Shown: positions 8,276 through 16,818, counted from the stretch's first letter. The stretch is DNA of 64,000 bases from Tabrizicola aquatica (GCF_002900975.1 NZ_PJON01000001.1:930001-994000); one strand, 5' to 3'. Program-made: numbers and translations. Notes: generated from the sequence alone by a model not told the origin.

Positions 8276-8463
8276 CAGCGGTCCTTGAAGAGCCGGGCAA
8301 CGGGCACGCGCGGGCCGGCGAGGTCCCGCCGACGCTGCGTCACCCGAGCGGTGGGTTTCGGCCGAACCTTGCCCGCGGGGAATTCTGGTGGCAAGTGTCC
8401 CCTCGCGCACCTGCACAGGTGATGATATGTTAGTTGCAATCCAGCGTTGTATAGGATTCCTTG

Positions 8464-8820
8464 ATGTCGCGTGAACGGTACGATCTTGACCCCTCGGCCA
8501 TTGGCACAATGCCTGCCTCGGCCGGAACTGCCGGCCTTGTAGCCTGCGCGCCCGAGGCGGCGGCCTTCCTGAAAGCACTAAGCCATGAGGGACGCCTGGC
8601 CATCCTGTGCCATCTGGCCGTGGCCGAGCGTTCGGTGACCGAGCTTGAGCGGCTGTTGGGGTCGCGTCAGGCGGCGGTCAGCCAGCAGTTGGCACGGCTG
8701 CGGCTAGAGGGGCTGGTTGCCACCCGGCGCGAGGGCAAGGCGATCTTCTACGCCATCCAGGACCCCAAGGTGCTGCAGACGATCCAGCTTTTGCAGGGCA
8801 TCTACGCCGACGCAGCCTGA
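8464..8820 (+). CDS. ArsR/SmtB family regulator, BigR/SqrR-like
   Basis: A 118-residue winged-helix ArsR protein. Core motifs: ALSHEGRLAILCHLAVAERSVTELERLL, then RQAAVSQQLARLRLEGLVATRREGKAIFYA. It is closest in style to the sulfide/persulfide sensors BigR and SqrR. In those, a Cys in alpha-2 (here C49 in ILCHL) pairs with a Cys near the C-terminus. The C-terminal Cys is absent here (ends YADAA), while an extra C28 is present. The start is the ATG at 8464 with AGGA 7 nt upstream; a TTG one codon earlier is less likely. It is divergent from the PHP gene and convergent with the SDR gene, 2 bp away. Confidence 0.87.
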   Translation: MSRERYDLDPSAIGTMPASAGTAGLVACAPEAAAFLKALSHEGRLAILCHLAVAERSVTELERLLGSRQAAVSQQLARLRLEGLVATRREGKAIFYAIQDPKVLQTIQLLQGIYADAA

Positions 8821-8822
8821 TC

Positions 8823-9545
8823 CTAGCCGCGCCCGATGAAGGGCATGTCGCGCGCCATGATGGTGACGAAGGGGGTGTTCACCTCCAGCGGCAGGCTGGC
8901 CATGTGCAGGACCATCCGCGCGACATGATCCACGTCCATCACGGGTTCCGCCCTGATGCTGCCATCGGCTTGCAGCACGCCCTTGGTGAAACGCGCGGCC
9001 ATCTCGGTCAGTGCATTGCCGATGTCGATTTGCGCGCAGGCAATGTCGAAGGCGCGTCCGTCCAGGCCAAGGGTGCGGGTCAGCCCCGTCACCGCATGTT
9101 TCGACATGGTATAGGGGGTGGAGCCCGGCCGCGGCACATGCGCCGAGATCGAGCCGTTGTTGATGATCCTGCCCCCCATCGGGCTTTGCCGCCGCATCAG
9201 GCCAAAGGCCGCGCGGGCGCAGAGGAACATGCCGGTGATGTTGGTGCGGCTGACCTCAAGCCACTGATCAACCGGGATTTCGTCGATCGGCGCCGCGGGG
9301 GCCGAGATGCCGGCGTTGTTGAACAGGACGTCAAGCCGGGTCAGTTGGGCGAAGGCGGCCTCGACACCGGCGGGGTCGCCCACGTCGCAGGGGATGATGC
9401 GGGCGGCGTGGCCTTGCGCCGTTTCCTCCAGCGTCGCGCGGCGGCGGCCAAGGAGCGTGACCTCCCAGCCTTCGGCCAGGAACAGGCGCGCGGTGGCGCG
9501 GCCGATGCCGGCCCCGGCGCCAGTGATCAGGATGGAACGGGTCAT
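8823..9545 (-). CDS. Short-chain dehydrogenase/reductase (SDR)
   Basis: A 240-residue classical SDR. The NAD(P) motif ITGAGAGIGRA lies at about 7-17, NNAG near 85, the catalytic Ser region NNGSISAHV near 139 and the YTMSK catalytic Tyr/Lys near 152. The substrate is unknown. It is the last gene of a cassette with a methyltransferase and a glycosyltransferase: its ATG overlaps the glycosyltransferase TGA by 4 bp. The context suggests a role in making or modifying a surface glycan precursor, but this is inference. Confidence 0.88.
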   Translation of the reverse strand: MTRSILITGAGAGIGRATARLFLAEGWEVTLLGRRRATLEETAQGHAARIIPCDVGDPAGVEAAFAQLTRLDVLFNNAGISAPAAPIDEIPVDQWLEVSRTNITGMFLCARAAFGLMRRQSPMGGRIINNGSISAHVPRPGSTPYTMSKHAVTGLTRTLGLDGRAFDIACAQIDIGNALTEMAARFTKGVLQADGSIRAEPVMDVDHVARMVLHMASLPLEVNTPFVTIMARDMPFIGRG

Positions 9546-11218
9546 GGGGACTCCTCCAGGAAGTGGTATTTCAACAGCCAGGCCGTGGCGCGGGCGACGG
9601 CGGCAGGGGGCAGACGGGTAGCGGCGGTGACCTCGGCCTCGGTGGCGGTGGGGGCATAGGCGGCCAGGATCCCGGCGATGCGGGCCGGGTCCTCGACCAG
9701 GCGGCGGGTGGCGAGGTAGTCGCGCAGGTCCAGCGTCTCGGCCACGTCGGGGCGCGCGCCCAGCGCGACGGGGCGCAGGCGGGGGGCGGGCTTGCGCCGG
9801 GGGCTTGGGTAGGCGGCGAACATCTGGTCGGGGGCGGGGCCCACGGGGATCAGCGCGGGGTCCATCGGGGCGGTCAGGGGGCCGGGATGCGCGCGGGCAT
9901 GGGCCAGCATCGCCGCCTGCTCGGCCCAAAGCGCCTGCATCTGCGGGATCACCGCGCGCCAGTCGTAAAGCGCCCGCGCTCGCGCCTGCCCCGCAGCCCC
10001 CATGCGCGCACGCAAATCGGGGTCCAGCGCCAGCACCTCCAGCGCGCGGGCCAGCGCTGCCACGTCCAGCCGAGTCATCGCGGCAAGCTGGCCGACGTAC
10101 TGGACATAACCGTCCGTGCCGCCCAGGTGGCGCTGCGCCAGATGCGTGGTCGTGCCCGGCGCCGGCAGGTCGGTCGGGATGCGCAGGCCCACGGCATCGG
10201 TCACCGTATCGCGCAATCCGTCCCAGTCCGACACGACCACCGGCAGACCCGCGGCCATTGCTTCGACCGGTGCCAGGCCGAAGGTTTCCTGCACGTTGTC
10301 GATCGGAAACAGGAACATGTCGGCGGCCGACAGCGTCGCCTTGCGCTGATCCGCGTCGCCGCCATCGGTCAGGTGATAGCCGCAATCGGGCATAAGCCGC
10401 GCCGCGCCGCGTTCGAAAACGCCCTGCCAATGCGGCGCGCGGAACTGGCCGCAGAGGATCAGGTGCAGCTTGCCCTTGCCCGCCGCCGTCAACCGCTCTT
10501 GCGCGGCCTGCATCGCCAGGAACAGCGGGAAGGGGTCGAACTTTTCATCCGGGGTCAGCCGGGCGATGGTGGCGGCGATCACGTCGCCAGCCGCGATCCC
10601 AAGCCGCGCACGCAGGGCCTGCCCCGCTGCCGGATCGGGCGCGAAGTCGTCGCAATGCACCCCCAGCGGGATCACCGGCAACAGGGGCCGCGCCGGCAGG
10701 ACCGCGCCGGGGAAGCGGCGGGCCAGATGCTCTTCCCCCAGTTCCATCAGCCGGCGCACGGCGGCTTGCACGGCGGCCGAGGTGCAGATCACCGCGTCCC
10801 ACGGCATCTGCGGGGCCGAGCGCAGGTCGAAGAAACCCTGCATCACCGGCTTGGTCGAGATGGTATGCGTGATGCCGCACAAGGCCCAGGCCGCCCCGCC
10901 ATGCGGCGCGCGACGCCAGCATTCGGTGGTGCCGAGCGGCGCGGGGTAGCTGACGACCTCGACCGGGCGGATGCCGGTGGGCTGGTCCAGCCGCACCGCG
11001 CGCAGGGGGCGCGTCACCCCGGCGGCACGGGCCATGGCGGCAAAGGCCGTGTGTTCGGCAGAGGTATGGGCCAGGCTGACAAATTCATCCACCTCACCAT
11101 GGGCGAAAAAGCCGCGCAGGAAGCTTTCGCCGGCCACCCGACGGCCATTGATCCCCTTGGCGGCGGGGTCATAGCCATCGGCGGTGAACCAGATCGCGGC
11201 ATTGGTCTTGGGCGGCAT
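9542..11218 (-). CDS. Glycosyltransferase family 4-type protein with C-terminal extension
   Basis: A 558-residue protein. A GT-B glycosyltransferase domain occupies about residues 1-430: PLGVHCDDFAP and IATIARLTPDEKFDP open the C-terminal Rossmann half, and QETFGLAPVEAMAAGLPVVVSDWDGLRDTV is the nucleotide-sugar-binding E-x7-E region. After about 460 a proline-rich linker leads to ~80 helical residues (ETLDLRDYLATRRLVEDPAR... to LLKYHFLEESP) that look like a small winged-helix-like domain. The ATG at 11218 shares one base with the TGA of the upstream methyltransferase gene. An acceptor cannot be named. Confidence 0.82.
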   Translation of the reverse strand: MPPKTNAAIWFTADGYDPAAKGINGRRVAGESFLRGFFAHGEVDEFVSLAHTSAEHTAFAAMARAAGVTRPLRAVRLDQPTGIRPVEVVSYPAPLGTTECWRRAPHGGAAWALCGITHTISTKPVMQGFFDLRSAPQMPWDAVICTSAAVQAAVRRLMELGEEHLARRFPGAVLPARPLLPVIPLGVHCDDFAPDPAAGQALRARLGIAAGDVIAATIARLTPDEKFDPFPLFLAMQAAQERLTAAGKGKLHLILCGQFRAPHWQGVFERGAARLMPDCGYHLTDGGDADQRKATLSAADMFLFPIDNVQETFGLAPVEAMAAGLPVVVSDWDGLRDTVTDAVGLRIPTDLPAPGTTTHLAQRHLGGTDGYVQYVGQLAAMTRLDVAALARALEVLALDPDLRARMGAAGQARARALYDWRAVIPQMQALWAEQAAMLAHARAHPGPLTAPMDPALIPVGPAPDQMFAAYPSPRRKPAPRLRPVALGARPDVAETLDLRDYLATRRLVEDPARIAGILAAYAPTATEAEVTAATRLPPAAVARATAWLLKYHFLEESP

Positions 11219-12006
11219 CAGCGGTGTTCCATCCAGAGCCAGGGTGTGGGCATCGCGCGCCATTCCCACAGCAGTAGCAGGCGGTCGAGGTCGGACAGCC
11301 CCTCGGCCCAGTCGGGCAAAAGGTCGGGGCGCAGGGTGCGGTCGATCCGGGTGATCCGGTGGGTTGCGGCGAAGCGGTCGGTCAGGCGGGCCCGGATCGC
11401 GGGGCCATGCACCTCGACCAGAAGATCCGCGTGGGCCAGCGCCGGGGCGCGGGCGGGGTCCAGAAGCGCGTCCTCGGCCCCTTCGATATCACACAGGACA
11501 AAGGTCGGGGCCTGATCGCAGAGCGCAAGGTCGGCATAGGTGACCTCTGGCCCGATCTGCAGGCGGTCGGAGACTTCGTTAACTTGCGCAAGGTTGGCGC
11601 ACAGCGCGCGCGCCCGGGGATCGCTGTCGCGGGCATGGACCGTGGTGCCCGGCATCTGGCGCGCCAGACCCACGGCGTAGTAGCCTTCGGCACAGCCGAT
11701 ATCCAGGACCTGGGGATAGGCGCGGGCGATGACGGCCTCGATCACCGGGTGCAGGCTGGCCTCATAGGCCCCCAGAAGGCGCGGGGCGCGCGCGCCCTCG
11801 GACGCGTCGACCGGATAGGTCATTCCGGCAAAGGGGCCGTGGGTGATGCGGGTGCCGCCCCGGGCGGCCAGCGTGTTGGCCAGCACGATCGAGCGCCATT
11901 TCGCCAGTTGGCGCAACTGCGCCTCCAGCCGGGCCGGGCCGGGGGCCTGAGCGGCGATGCGGGCAAGGCTGGCGTCGATGGCCTGGGTCAGGGGCGTCTC
12001 GGTCAT
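11218..12006 (-). CDS. Class I SAM-dependent methyltransferase (FkbM-like)
   Basis: A 262-residue protein. The SAM-binding motif I is VLDIGCAEGYYAVGLA at about residue 100, preceded by a helical N-terminus. The FkbM-like motif FVLCDIEGAEDALLDP follows near residue 170, then LLVEVHGP. FkbM-type enzymes O-methylate sugars or other small groups. The start at 12006 is an ATG after a clear break; the open frame further upstream overlaps sitD and is a shadow. It is the first gene of the methyltransferase/glycosyltransferase/SDR cassette and starts 41 bp after sitD, so read-through from the sit operon is possible. Confidence 0.85.
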   Translation of the reverse strand: MTETPLTQAIDASLARIAAQAPGPARLEAQLRQLAKWRSIVLANTLAARGGTRITHGPFAGMTYPVDASEGARAPRLLGAYEASLHPVIEAVIARAYPQVLDIGCAEGYYAVGLARQMPGTTVHARDSDPRARALCANLAQVNEVSDRLQIGPEVTYADLALCDQAPTFVLCDIEGAEDALLDPARAPALAHADLLVEVHGPAIRARLTDRFAATHRITRIDRTLRPDLLPDWAEGLSDLDRLLLLWEWRAMPTPWLWMEHR

Positions 12007-12047
12007 GGCCCATGGGTAGGGGCTTACCGCCCGCGCGTAAAGCCGGA

Positions 12048-12869
12048 TCAGGCGGCGCGGGTCGCCAGCCAGCGGCGCAGGAAGGCGGCAAGGAAAAGCG
12101 CGGTCAGGATCAGGATGATCGTGGGCGCGGGGGCGGAATCCAGATGGAAGCTGGCATAGACGCCAGTGGTCATGGCGAACAGGCAGACCAGCACCGCCGT
12201 GACCAGCATCGCGCCGAAACTGCGCGTCACCAGAAAGGCGATGGCCCCCGGCGCGATCAGAAGGCCGATGGCCAGGATCAGGCCGACCGAGGACAGCGTG
12301 GCCACGATGGTCAGCGCCAGGATGGCAAGGAGGCCATAGTGCAGAAGCGGCGTCCGCAGGCCCGAGACCTGGGCCTGGGCCGGGTCGAAGGCGTGCAGCA
12401 TCAGGTCGCGCCATTTCAGCACCAGGATCAGCGTCACCGGCGCGGCAATGGCGGTGGCGGTCAGCAGGTCCGCGCCCCCTACCCCCAGCATGTTGCCGAA
12501 CAGGATGTGGTCCAGGTGGATATCCGACGGAAAGGCGGTGTGCAGCACGATCCCGGCCGCGAACATCGCCGAAAAGACCACCCCCATCACCGTATCCCGC
12601 TTGATCCGGCTGTTGTCGGCCAGCCAGCCGGTCAGAAGCGAGGAGCCAAGCCCCGCGACGAAGGCCCCCAGAAGGAGTGGCAGCCCCGCCATATACGCCA
12701 GCACGATGCCCGGCAGGACCGCGTGGCTGACCGCATCCCCCATCAGCGCCCAGCCTTTCAGGACCAGAAAGCAGGACAGAAGCGCCGTTGGCGGGGCCAC
12801 GATCAGCGCGATCAGGAAGGCGTTCTGCATGAACGGAAACTGGAAAGGCTGGATCAGGGCGTCGATCAT
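12048..12869 (-). CDS. sitD: Mn/Fe ABC transporter permease (SitD-like)
   Basis: A 273-residue inner-membrane permease of the ABC-3 (metal) family with about eight hydrophobic segments. The conserved family helix region WALMGDAVSHAVLPGIVLAYMAG near residues 45-67 is clear, as is FSAMFAAGIVLHTAFPSD. Its ATG overlaps the TGA of the preceding permease gene by 4 bp. With that gene it would make a heterodimeric channel fed by the SitA-like binding protein. The symbol is by family and operon layout; MntD/ZnuB-type names are possible. Confidence 0.88.
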   Translation of the reverse strand: MIDALIQPFQFPFMQNAFLIALIVAPPTALLSCFLVLKGWALMGDAVSHAVLPGIVLAYMAGLPLLLGAFVAGLGSSLLTGWLADNSRIKRDTVMGVVFSAMFAAGIVLHTAFPSDIHLDHILFGNMLGVGGADLLTATAIAAPVTLILVLKWRDLMLHAFDPAQAQVSGLRTPLLHYGLLAILALTIVATLSSVGLILAIGLLIAPGAIAFLVTRSFGAMLVTAVLVCLFAMTTGVYASFHLDSAPAPTIILILTALFLAAFLRRWLATRAA

Positions 12870-13696
12870 GCTTTGGCCCTGCGTTTCGCGGCGAGAAGGC
12901 CGTGTTTCGGGGCGAAGAGGAAGGCCAGCGCGAAGCAGGCGGTCTGCAAGAGGACGATGACACCCCCCGTGGCCCCGTCCAGGAAATAGCTGAGGTAGGC
13001 GCCCGCAAAGGCGGTGGTCGCTCCGATCCCCGACGCAAGGGCCAGAAGGCGCGGGAACCGGTCGGTCAGCAGATAGGCGGTGGCGCCAGGGGTGACGACC
13101 ATGGCGACGACAAGGAAGGCGCCCACGGTCTGCATCGCGGCGACGGTCGAGGCGGAAAGGAGGGTGAAGAATACCACTTTCAAGAGGTCGGGGCGCAGGC
13201 CGATGGTGCGGGCATGGGCCTCGTCAAAGAAGGTGACCATCAGGTCTTTCCAGAGGACGACGAGGACGGCGGCCGAGATGCCCCCGATCAGGATCAGTTG
13301 CAGCGTATCCTCGGGCGAGATGGCCAGGATATTGCCCATGGTGATGGTCTGGATCGAGACGGAGGTGGGGTAGATCGAGATGAGGAACAGGCCGAGGCCG
13401 AAGAACGAGGTGAAGATGAGGCCGATGATGGTATCGGTCTTGAGCCCGGTGCGGTTGGTCAGGAACAGCATGGCGGCGGCGGCGAGGCCGCCCGATAGAA
13501 AGGCGCCGAGCGCGAAGGGCAGACCCAGGATGTAGGCGCCTGCCACGCCGGGGACGACGGAGTGCGACAGCGCGTCGCCGATCAGAGACCAGCCCTTCAG
13601 CATGAGGTAGGCCGAGAGGAACCCGCAGACGCCACCGACCAGGGCCGAGACCCACATCGCGTTGGTCATGTAGCTGTAGGCGAAGGGCTCAAGCAT
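12866..13696 (-). CDS. sitC: Mn/Fe ABC transporter permease (SitC-like)
   Basis: A 276-residue ABC-3 family permease. Motifs: LKGWSLIGDALSHSVVPGVAGAYILG near 33-56 and GLIFTSFFGLGLFLIS near 93, with alternating hydrophobic helices to the C-terminus and a short basic tail (LLAAKRRAKA). It is paralogous to the downstream permease. It is separated from the ATPase gene by 144 bp that hold a palindromic repeat, unlike the tight spacing elsewhere in this operon. Confidence 0.88.
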   Translation of the reverse strand: MLEPFAYSYMTNAMWVSALVGGVCGFLSAYLMLKGWSLIGDALSHSVVPGVAGAYILGLPFALGAFLSGGLAAAAMLFLTNRTGLKTDTIIGLIFTSFFGLGLFLISIYPTSVSIQTITMGNILAISPEDTLQLILIGGISAAVLVVLWKDLMVTFFDEAHARTIGLRPDLLKVVFFTLLSASTVAAMQTVGAFLVVAMVVTPGATAYLLTDRFPRLLALASGIGATTAFAGAYLSYFLDGATGGVIVLLQTACFALAFLFAPKHGLLAAKRRAKA

Positions 13697-13750
13697 GGCC
13701 GGCCGCGCGGGGGTTGGGGCGGTTTTCTGATTGAGCGCCTTGCGGCGCGA

Positions 13751-13832
13751 GCCTTTTGTCTCGCCGTTTTGCGTGAAGGACGCAAAACGGCTCGGAGAGC
13801 CTCCGGCGGGGATATTTGCGGACAGAAAATGC
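13751..13832 (+). repeat. Palindromic intergenic repeat, family A, copy 1
   Basis: This lies between sitB and sitC. It holds a perfect 12-bp stem, GCCGTTTTGCGT (13763-13774) with ACGCAAAACGGC (13780-13791), and a GAAGG loop. An overlapping small stem GGCTC/GAGCC (13789-13793, 13797-13801) could form instead. A conserved tail from CTCCGGCGGGGATATTTGCG through ACAGAAAATGC follows. The copy at 49688 shares the layout, the loop and 31 of 32 tail positions, with compensatory changes in the stems. Confidence 0.8.
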
Positions 13833-13840
13833 GGGGCCGG

Positions 13841-14707
13841 TCATTTGTCGCCCTTGCGGCCGTACTGGACGAAGGGGCGTTCGTCGTCGGTCAGGATGCT
13901 GATCTCGCGGCTGTCGTCGTCCTCGTGCAGGTCGGTGCCGCCCAGGGTGAAGTGACGCAGGACGCCGCCGAAGGCATGTTCCAGGTTGGCGCGGGTGAAG
14001 GTGGTCTCGGTCGGGCCATAGGCAAGGACAGTGCCTTTGACGAGGACGGTCCGGTCGCAGAAATCGGGGACCGAGCCCAGGTTGTGGGTCGAGACCAGCA
14101 TCACATGCCCCTCGTCGCGCAGGGTGCGCAAAAGGGTGATGATCTGCTCTTCGGTCGTCACGTCCACCCCGGTGAAGGGTTCGTCCAGAAGGATGATCCG
14201 CCCCTCTTGCGCCAGGGCGCGGGCGAGGAAGACGCGTTTCTTCTGGCCGCCGGAGAGTTCGCCGATCTGGCGGTGGCGCAGGTCGGAGAGGCCGACGCGG
14301 GCAAGGGCCTGATCGACCTTGGCCCGGTCGGTGGCCGAGGGGCGGCGGAGGAACCCCATGTGGCCGTATCGGCCCATCATCACCACATCCTCGACCAGGA
14401 CCGGGAAGGACCAATCCACCTCCTCGGCCTGGGGGACATAGGCGACGAGGTTCCGGCGCAGCGCCTCGCGGACGGGCATTCCAAGCAACCGGATCGTGCC
14501 GCGGGCGACGGGGACAAAGCCCATGATCGCCTTGAAAAGCGTGGACTTTCCTGCGCCGTTCACGCCAACGAGCGCGGTGATCGTGCCGCGCGGGATCTGG
14601 AAGCTGGCGTCGGTCAGCGCCGTCAGCCCGTTGCGGTAGGTGACGGTCACCCCTTCGGCGAAGATGCCCTCGTCCCCTGCCCCCAGATCGCCCGCGGTGT
14701 CGCGCAT
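13841..14707 (-). CDS. sitB: Mn/Fe ABC transporter ATP-binding protein (SitB-like)
   Basis: A 288-residue ABC ATPase. Walker [10 protein letters not shown] is near residue 48, the Q-loop in [11 protein letters not shown] near 90, signature [18 protein letters not shown] near 150, Walker [10 protein letters not shown] near 170 and the H-loop VSTHN near 205. The [12 protein letters not shown] stretch is typical of the Mn/Zn ABC-3 importers. It begins 7 bp after the binding-protein gene. The C-terminal ~40 residues are acidic and charged ([20 protein letters not shown]), which is a little longer than average. Confidence 0.9.
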   Translation of the reverse strand: MRDTAGDLGAGDEGIFAEGVTVTYRNGLTALTDASFQIPRGTITALVGVNGAGKSTLFKAIMGFVPVARGTIRLLGMPVREALRRNLVAYVPQAEEVDWSFPVLVEDVVMMGRYGHMGFLRRPSATDRAKVDQALARVGLSDLRHRQIGELSGGQKKRVFLARALAQEGRIILLDEPFTGVDVTTEEQIITLLRTLRDEGHVMLVSTHNLGSVPDFCDRTVLVKGTVLAYGPTETTFTRANLEHAFGGVLRHFTLGGTDLHEDDDSREISILTDDERPFVQYGRKGDK

Positions 14708-14714
14708 TTCACCC

Positions 14715-15608
14715 TCAATTCGCCGGGGCCAGCCCCTTGGCGATGGTTTCGGTCGTGACCTTCAAGAGGTCGAGATAGGTCGGCACCGGCCCGTCGCCAG
14801 CACTCAGGCTGTCGACGTAAAGGACACCGCCGAAGGCCGCGCCGGTTTCGCGGGCGACCTGTTCGGCGGGGTCCGAGGCCACGGTGCTTTCGCAGAAAAC
14901 CGCCGGGATCTGGTGTTCGCGCACGCCGTCGATCACCGCCTGGACTTGGCGGGGCGTGCCCTGCTGGTCGGCGTTGATCGGCCAGAGGTACAGTTCTTGC
15001 AGCCCAAGGTCGCGGGCGAGATAGGAGAACGCCCCCTCGCAGGAGACAAGCCAGCGCCGGTCCTCGGGCAGGGCTGCGATCTGCGCCTTCAGCGGGTCAA
15101 GTGCGGCGCGCAGCTCGGCCTTGTACGCCTCCGCATTCGCGGCATAGGACGCGGCATTGGCGGGGTCGGCCGCAGCAAGCGCGGCGGAGATGTTGTCCAC
15201 ATAGATCAGCGCGTTGTCGACGCTCATCCAGGCATGGGGGTTGGGCTTGCCCTCATACTCGCCCCCCGAAATCGAGATCGGCTGGATCCCGTCCGTCAGC
15301 GTGGCGGAAGGCACATCGCCAAGGTTGCCCAGGAACTGCTCGAACCAGCGCTCCAGGTTCAGCCCGTTCCACAGCACCAGATCGGCATCCGACGCGCCCA
15401 CGATGTCCTGCGGGGTCGGCTCATAGCCGTGGATCTCGGCCCCGGGCTTGGTGATCGAGACGACCTCGACCCCGTCGCCCGCGACGTTCCGGGCCATGTC
15501 GGCGATCACGGTGAAGGTGGTGACGACCTTCAGCTTGTCCTGCGCCTGAACGGCAAAGGGCAACGTGGCGGTCAGCGTGACAAGCAGCAGGAGACGACGG
15601 GTGGGCAT
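14715..15608 (-). CDS. sitA: Mn/Fe ABC transporter substrate-binding protein (SitA-like)
   Basis: A 297-residue periplasmic metal-binding protein with a signal peptide ([22 protein letters not shown], cleavage near residue 22). The family metal ligands can be placed: H60 (EIHGYEP), H125 (NPHAW), E191 ([11 protein letters not shown]) and probably D246 (ESTVASDP). Having Glu and Asp instead of the third His, and no His-rich loop, points to Mn2+/Fe2+ (SitA/PsaA type) rather than Zn2+ (ZnuA type). The ATG at 15608 starts the signal peptide and has a GGAG 5 nt upstream; the open frame to 15662 covers the promoter. It is the first gene of the sit operon, under a Fur-like box. Confidence 0.9.
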   Translation of the reverse strand: MPTRRLLLLVTLTATLPFAVQAQDKLKVVTTFTVIADMARNVAGDGVEVVSITKPGAEIHGYEPTPQDIVGASDADLVLWNGLNLERWFEQFLGNLGDVPSATLTDGIQPISISGGEYEGKPNPHAWMSVDNALIYVDNISAALAAADPANAASYAANAEAYKAELRAALDPLKAQIAALPEDRRWLVSCEGAFSYLARDLGLQELYLWPINADQQGTPRQVQAVIDGVREHQIPAVFCESTVASDPAEQVARETGAAFGGVLYVDSLSAGDGPVPTYLDLLKVTTETIAKGLAPAN

Positions 15609-15633
15609 GGATGCTCCGTAAGCTGGTGGAAAG

Positions 15634-15662
15634 AGTAGAATGTAAATGAGAAGCATTTGCAA
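15634..15662 (-). promoter_or_regulatory. sit promoter with Fur/Mur-like box
   Basis: On the minus strand, a -35-like TTGCAA (15662-15657), a 17-bp spacer and a -10-like TCTACT (15639-15634) lie upstream of sitA. The spacer and -35 hold a 21-bp imperfect palindrome (15641-15661) with arms TGTAAATG and CATTTGCA (7 of 8 paired), centred on AGAAG. The core AATGAGAAGCATT resembles Fur/Mur boxes. A bound Fur-family dimer would cover the promoter and repress it when metal is plentiful. Confidence 0.65.
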
Positions 15663-15711
15663 GAAGACAAGACCCCTGCCCTTCGTTCAGTTGGGGGTCA
15701 GCGGTCGGGGG

Positions 15712-16755
15712 TCAGCGGTCGCCGGGCAGGAAGCGCGCCACCATGGGCGCCAGGACCAGCACCAGAAGGATGCGGGCGACATGGTGCAGCGCCACAAAGG
15801 CCACGTCGGCCTGGATCGCCAGCGCGATCAGGCCCATCTCGGTCAGCCCGCCGGGTGCCAGGGCCAAAAGCGCCTGGTCCAGCCCCACCCCGGCCGCCCG
15901 CCCCATCGCCAGCCCTGCCACCAGCGCCAAGGCCAGGGTCAGAAGGGTGGACCCAAGGCTGAGCAGCCCCGCCCGCGCCAGCATGACCGGCGCGATGCCC
16001 AGGAAGCGGCAGCCCAGGATCGTGCCCAGCACCACCTGCGCGGCGTTGACCAGAAGGGTCGGCGGCGCGCTTTCGGTCAGGCCCGCCAGATGCACCGCAG
16101 CCGACAGGATCAGCGGGCCCAGAAAGGTCGGCGCGGGCAGTCTTGCCCAACTGCCGAATAGCGCGCCCAGCACGGCCGAGGCGGTCAGGATCGCGGCATC
16201 CACCAGCCCCAGCGCCGCCCCCGGCCCCTGCGCCGCCGCCCCCACGTCATGGCCCAGGACGACACGGAACAGGAAGGCCATCAGCGCGATGGTCACGACG
16301 ATGCGCAGCGAATGGGCCAGCACGATGGCCGGGACATTGGCACCCCGCGCCTCGCCGAACTCGATCATCTCGGACAGGCCGCCGGGCATGCCGGCGAAGT
16401 AGGCCGTGGTCCAGTCCTGTCGCCCGACATAGCGGTAGAACGGCACGACCACGACGGCCACCACGGCAAGATAGACAAGCAGGATCGCCAGCGTCGCCAG
16501 CATCTCGCCCACCTGTCCCATCACATCCGGGGTGAAGCGCGAGCCGAGAAGCACGCCGATGATCGCCACGATGACGGGTCGCAGGCGCGCCGGTCCCTGG
16601 ACCGGCAACCCCGCGACCGAGGCCGCCATGGTGACGAACAGCGCCCCCAGCATCCAGGGCAAGGGCAGCGCCATGAGGTAAAAGACGCCCCCGCCAAGGG
16701 TTCCAAGGGCAAGGCCGGCGGCTATTCGGGCCAATGGCGGCAAGGTCGGGTCCAA
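15712..16755 (-). CDS. AbrB family membrane protein
   Basis: An ~347-residue membrane protein of the AbrB (putative ammonia monooxygenase) family with two internal repeats. Each repeat carries a GG-containing motif: FAGMPGGLSEMIEFGEARGANVPAIVLAHSLRI near the middle and LALAPGGLTEMGLIALAIQADVAFVALHHVARI near the end. About ten hydrophobic segments are visible. The transport substrate is not established for the family. The reading frame is open to a GTG at 16833, but that lies inside the tRNA-Arg gene. The start given here is a TTG at 16755 ahead of the first membrane helix and is uncertain; no strong Shine-Dalgarno is seen. Confidence 0.75.
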   Translation of the reverse strand: MDPTLPPLARIAAGLALGTLGGGVFYLMALPLPWMLGALFVTMAASVAGLPVQGPARLRPVIVAIIGVLLGSRFTPDVMGQVGEMLATLAILLVYLAVVAVVVVPFYRYVGRQDWTTAYFAGMPGGLSEMIEFGEARGANVPAIVLAHSLRIVVTIALMAFLFRVVLGHDVGAAAQGPGAALGLVDAAILTASAVLGALFGSWARLPAPTFLGPLILSAAVHLAGLTESAPPTLLVNAAQVVLGTILGCRFLGIAPVMLARAGLLSLGSTLLTLALALVAGLAMGRAAGVGLDQALLALAPGGLTEMGLIALAIQADVAFVALHHVARILLVLVLAPMVARFLPGDR

Positions 16756-16818
16756 GATCAGGCGTGCCCGTCGGGCGGGCCGGGCCGGACGGCGCGGGCC
16801 GGAAAGGGCGGAAGGGGC

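Noticed and set aside
11218-13038. A 606-codon minus-strand frame joining a sitD shadow to the methyltransferase
   Set aside because: The methyltransferase begins at the ATG at 12006. The part upstream is out of frame with sitD and not protein-like.
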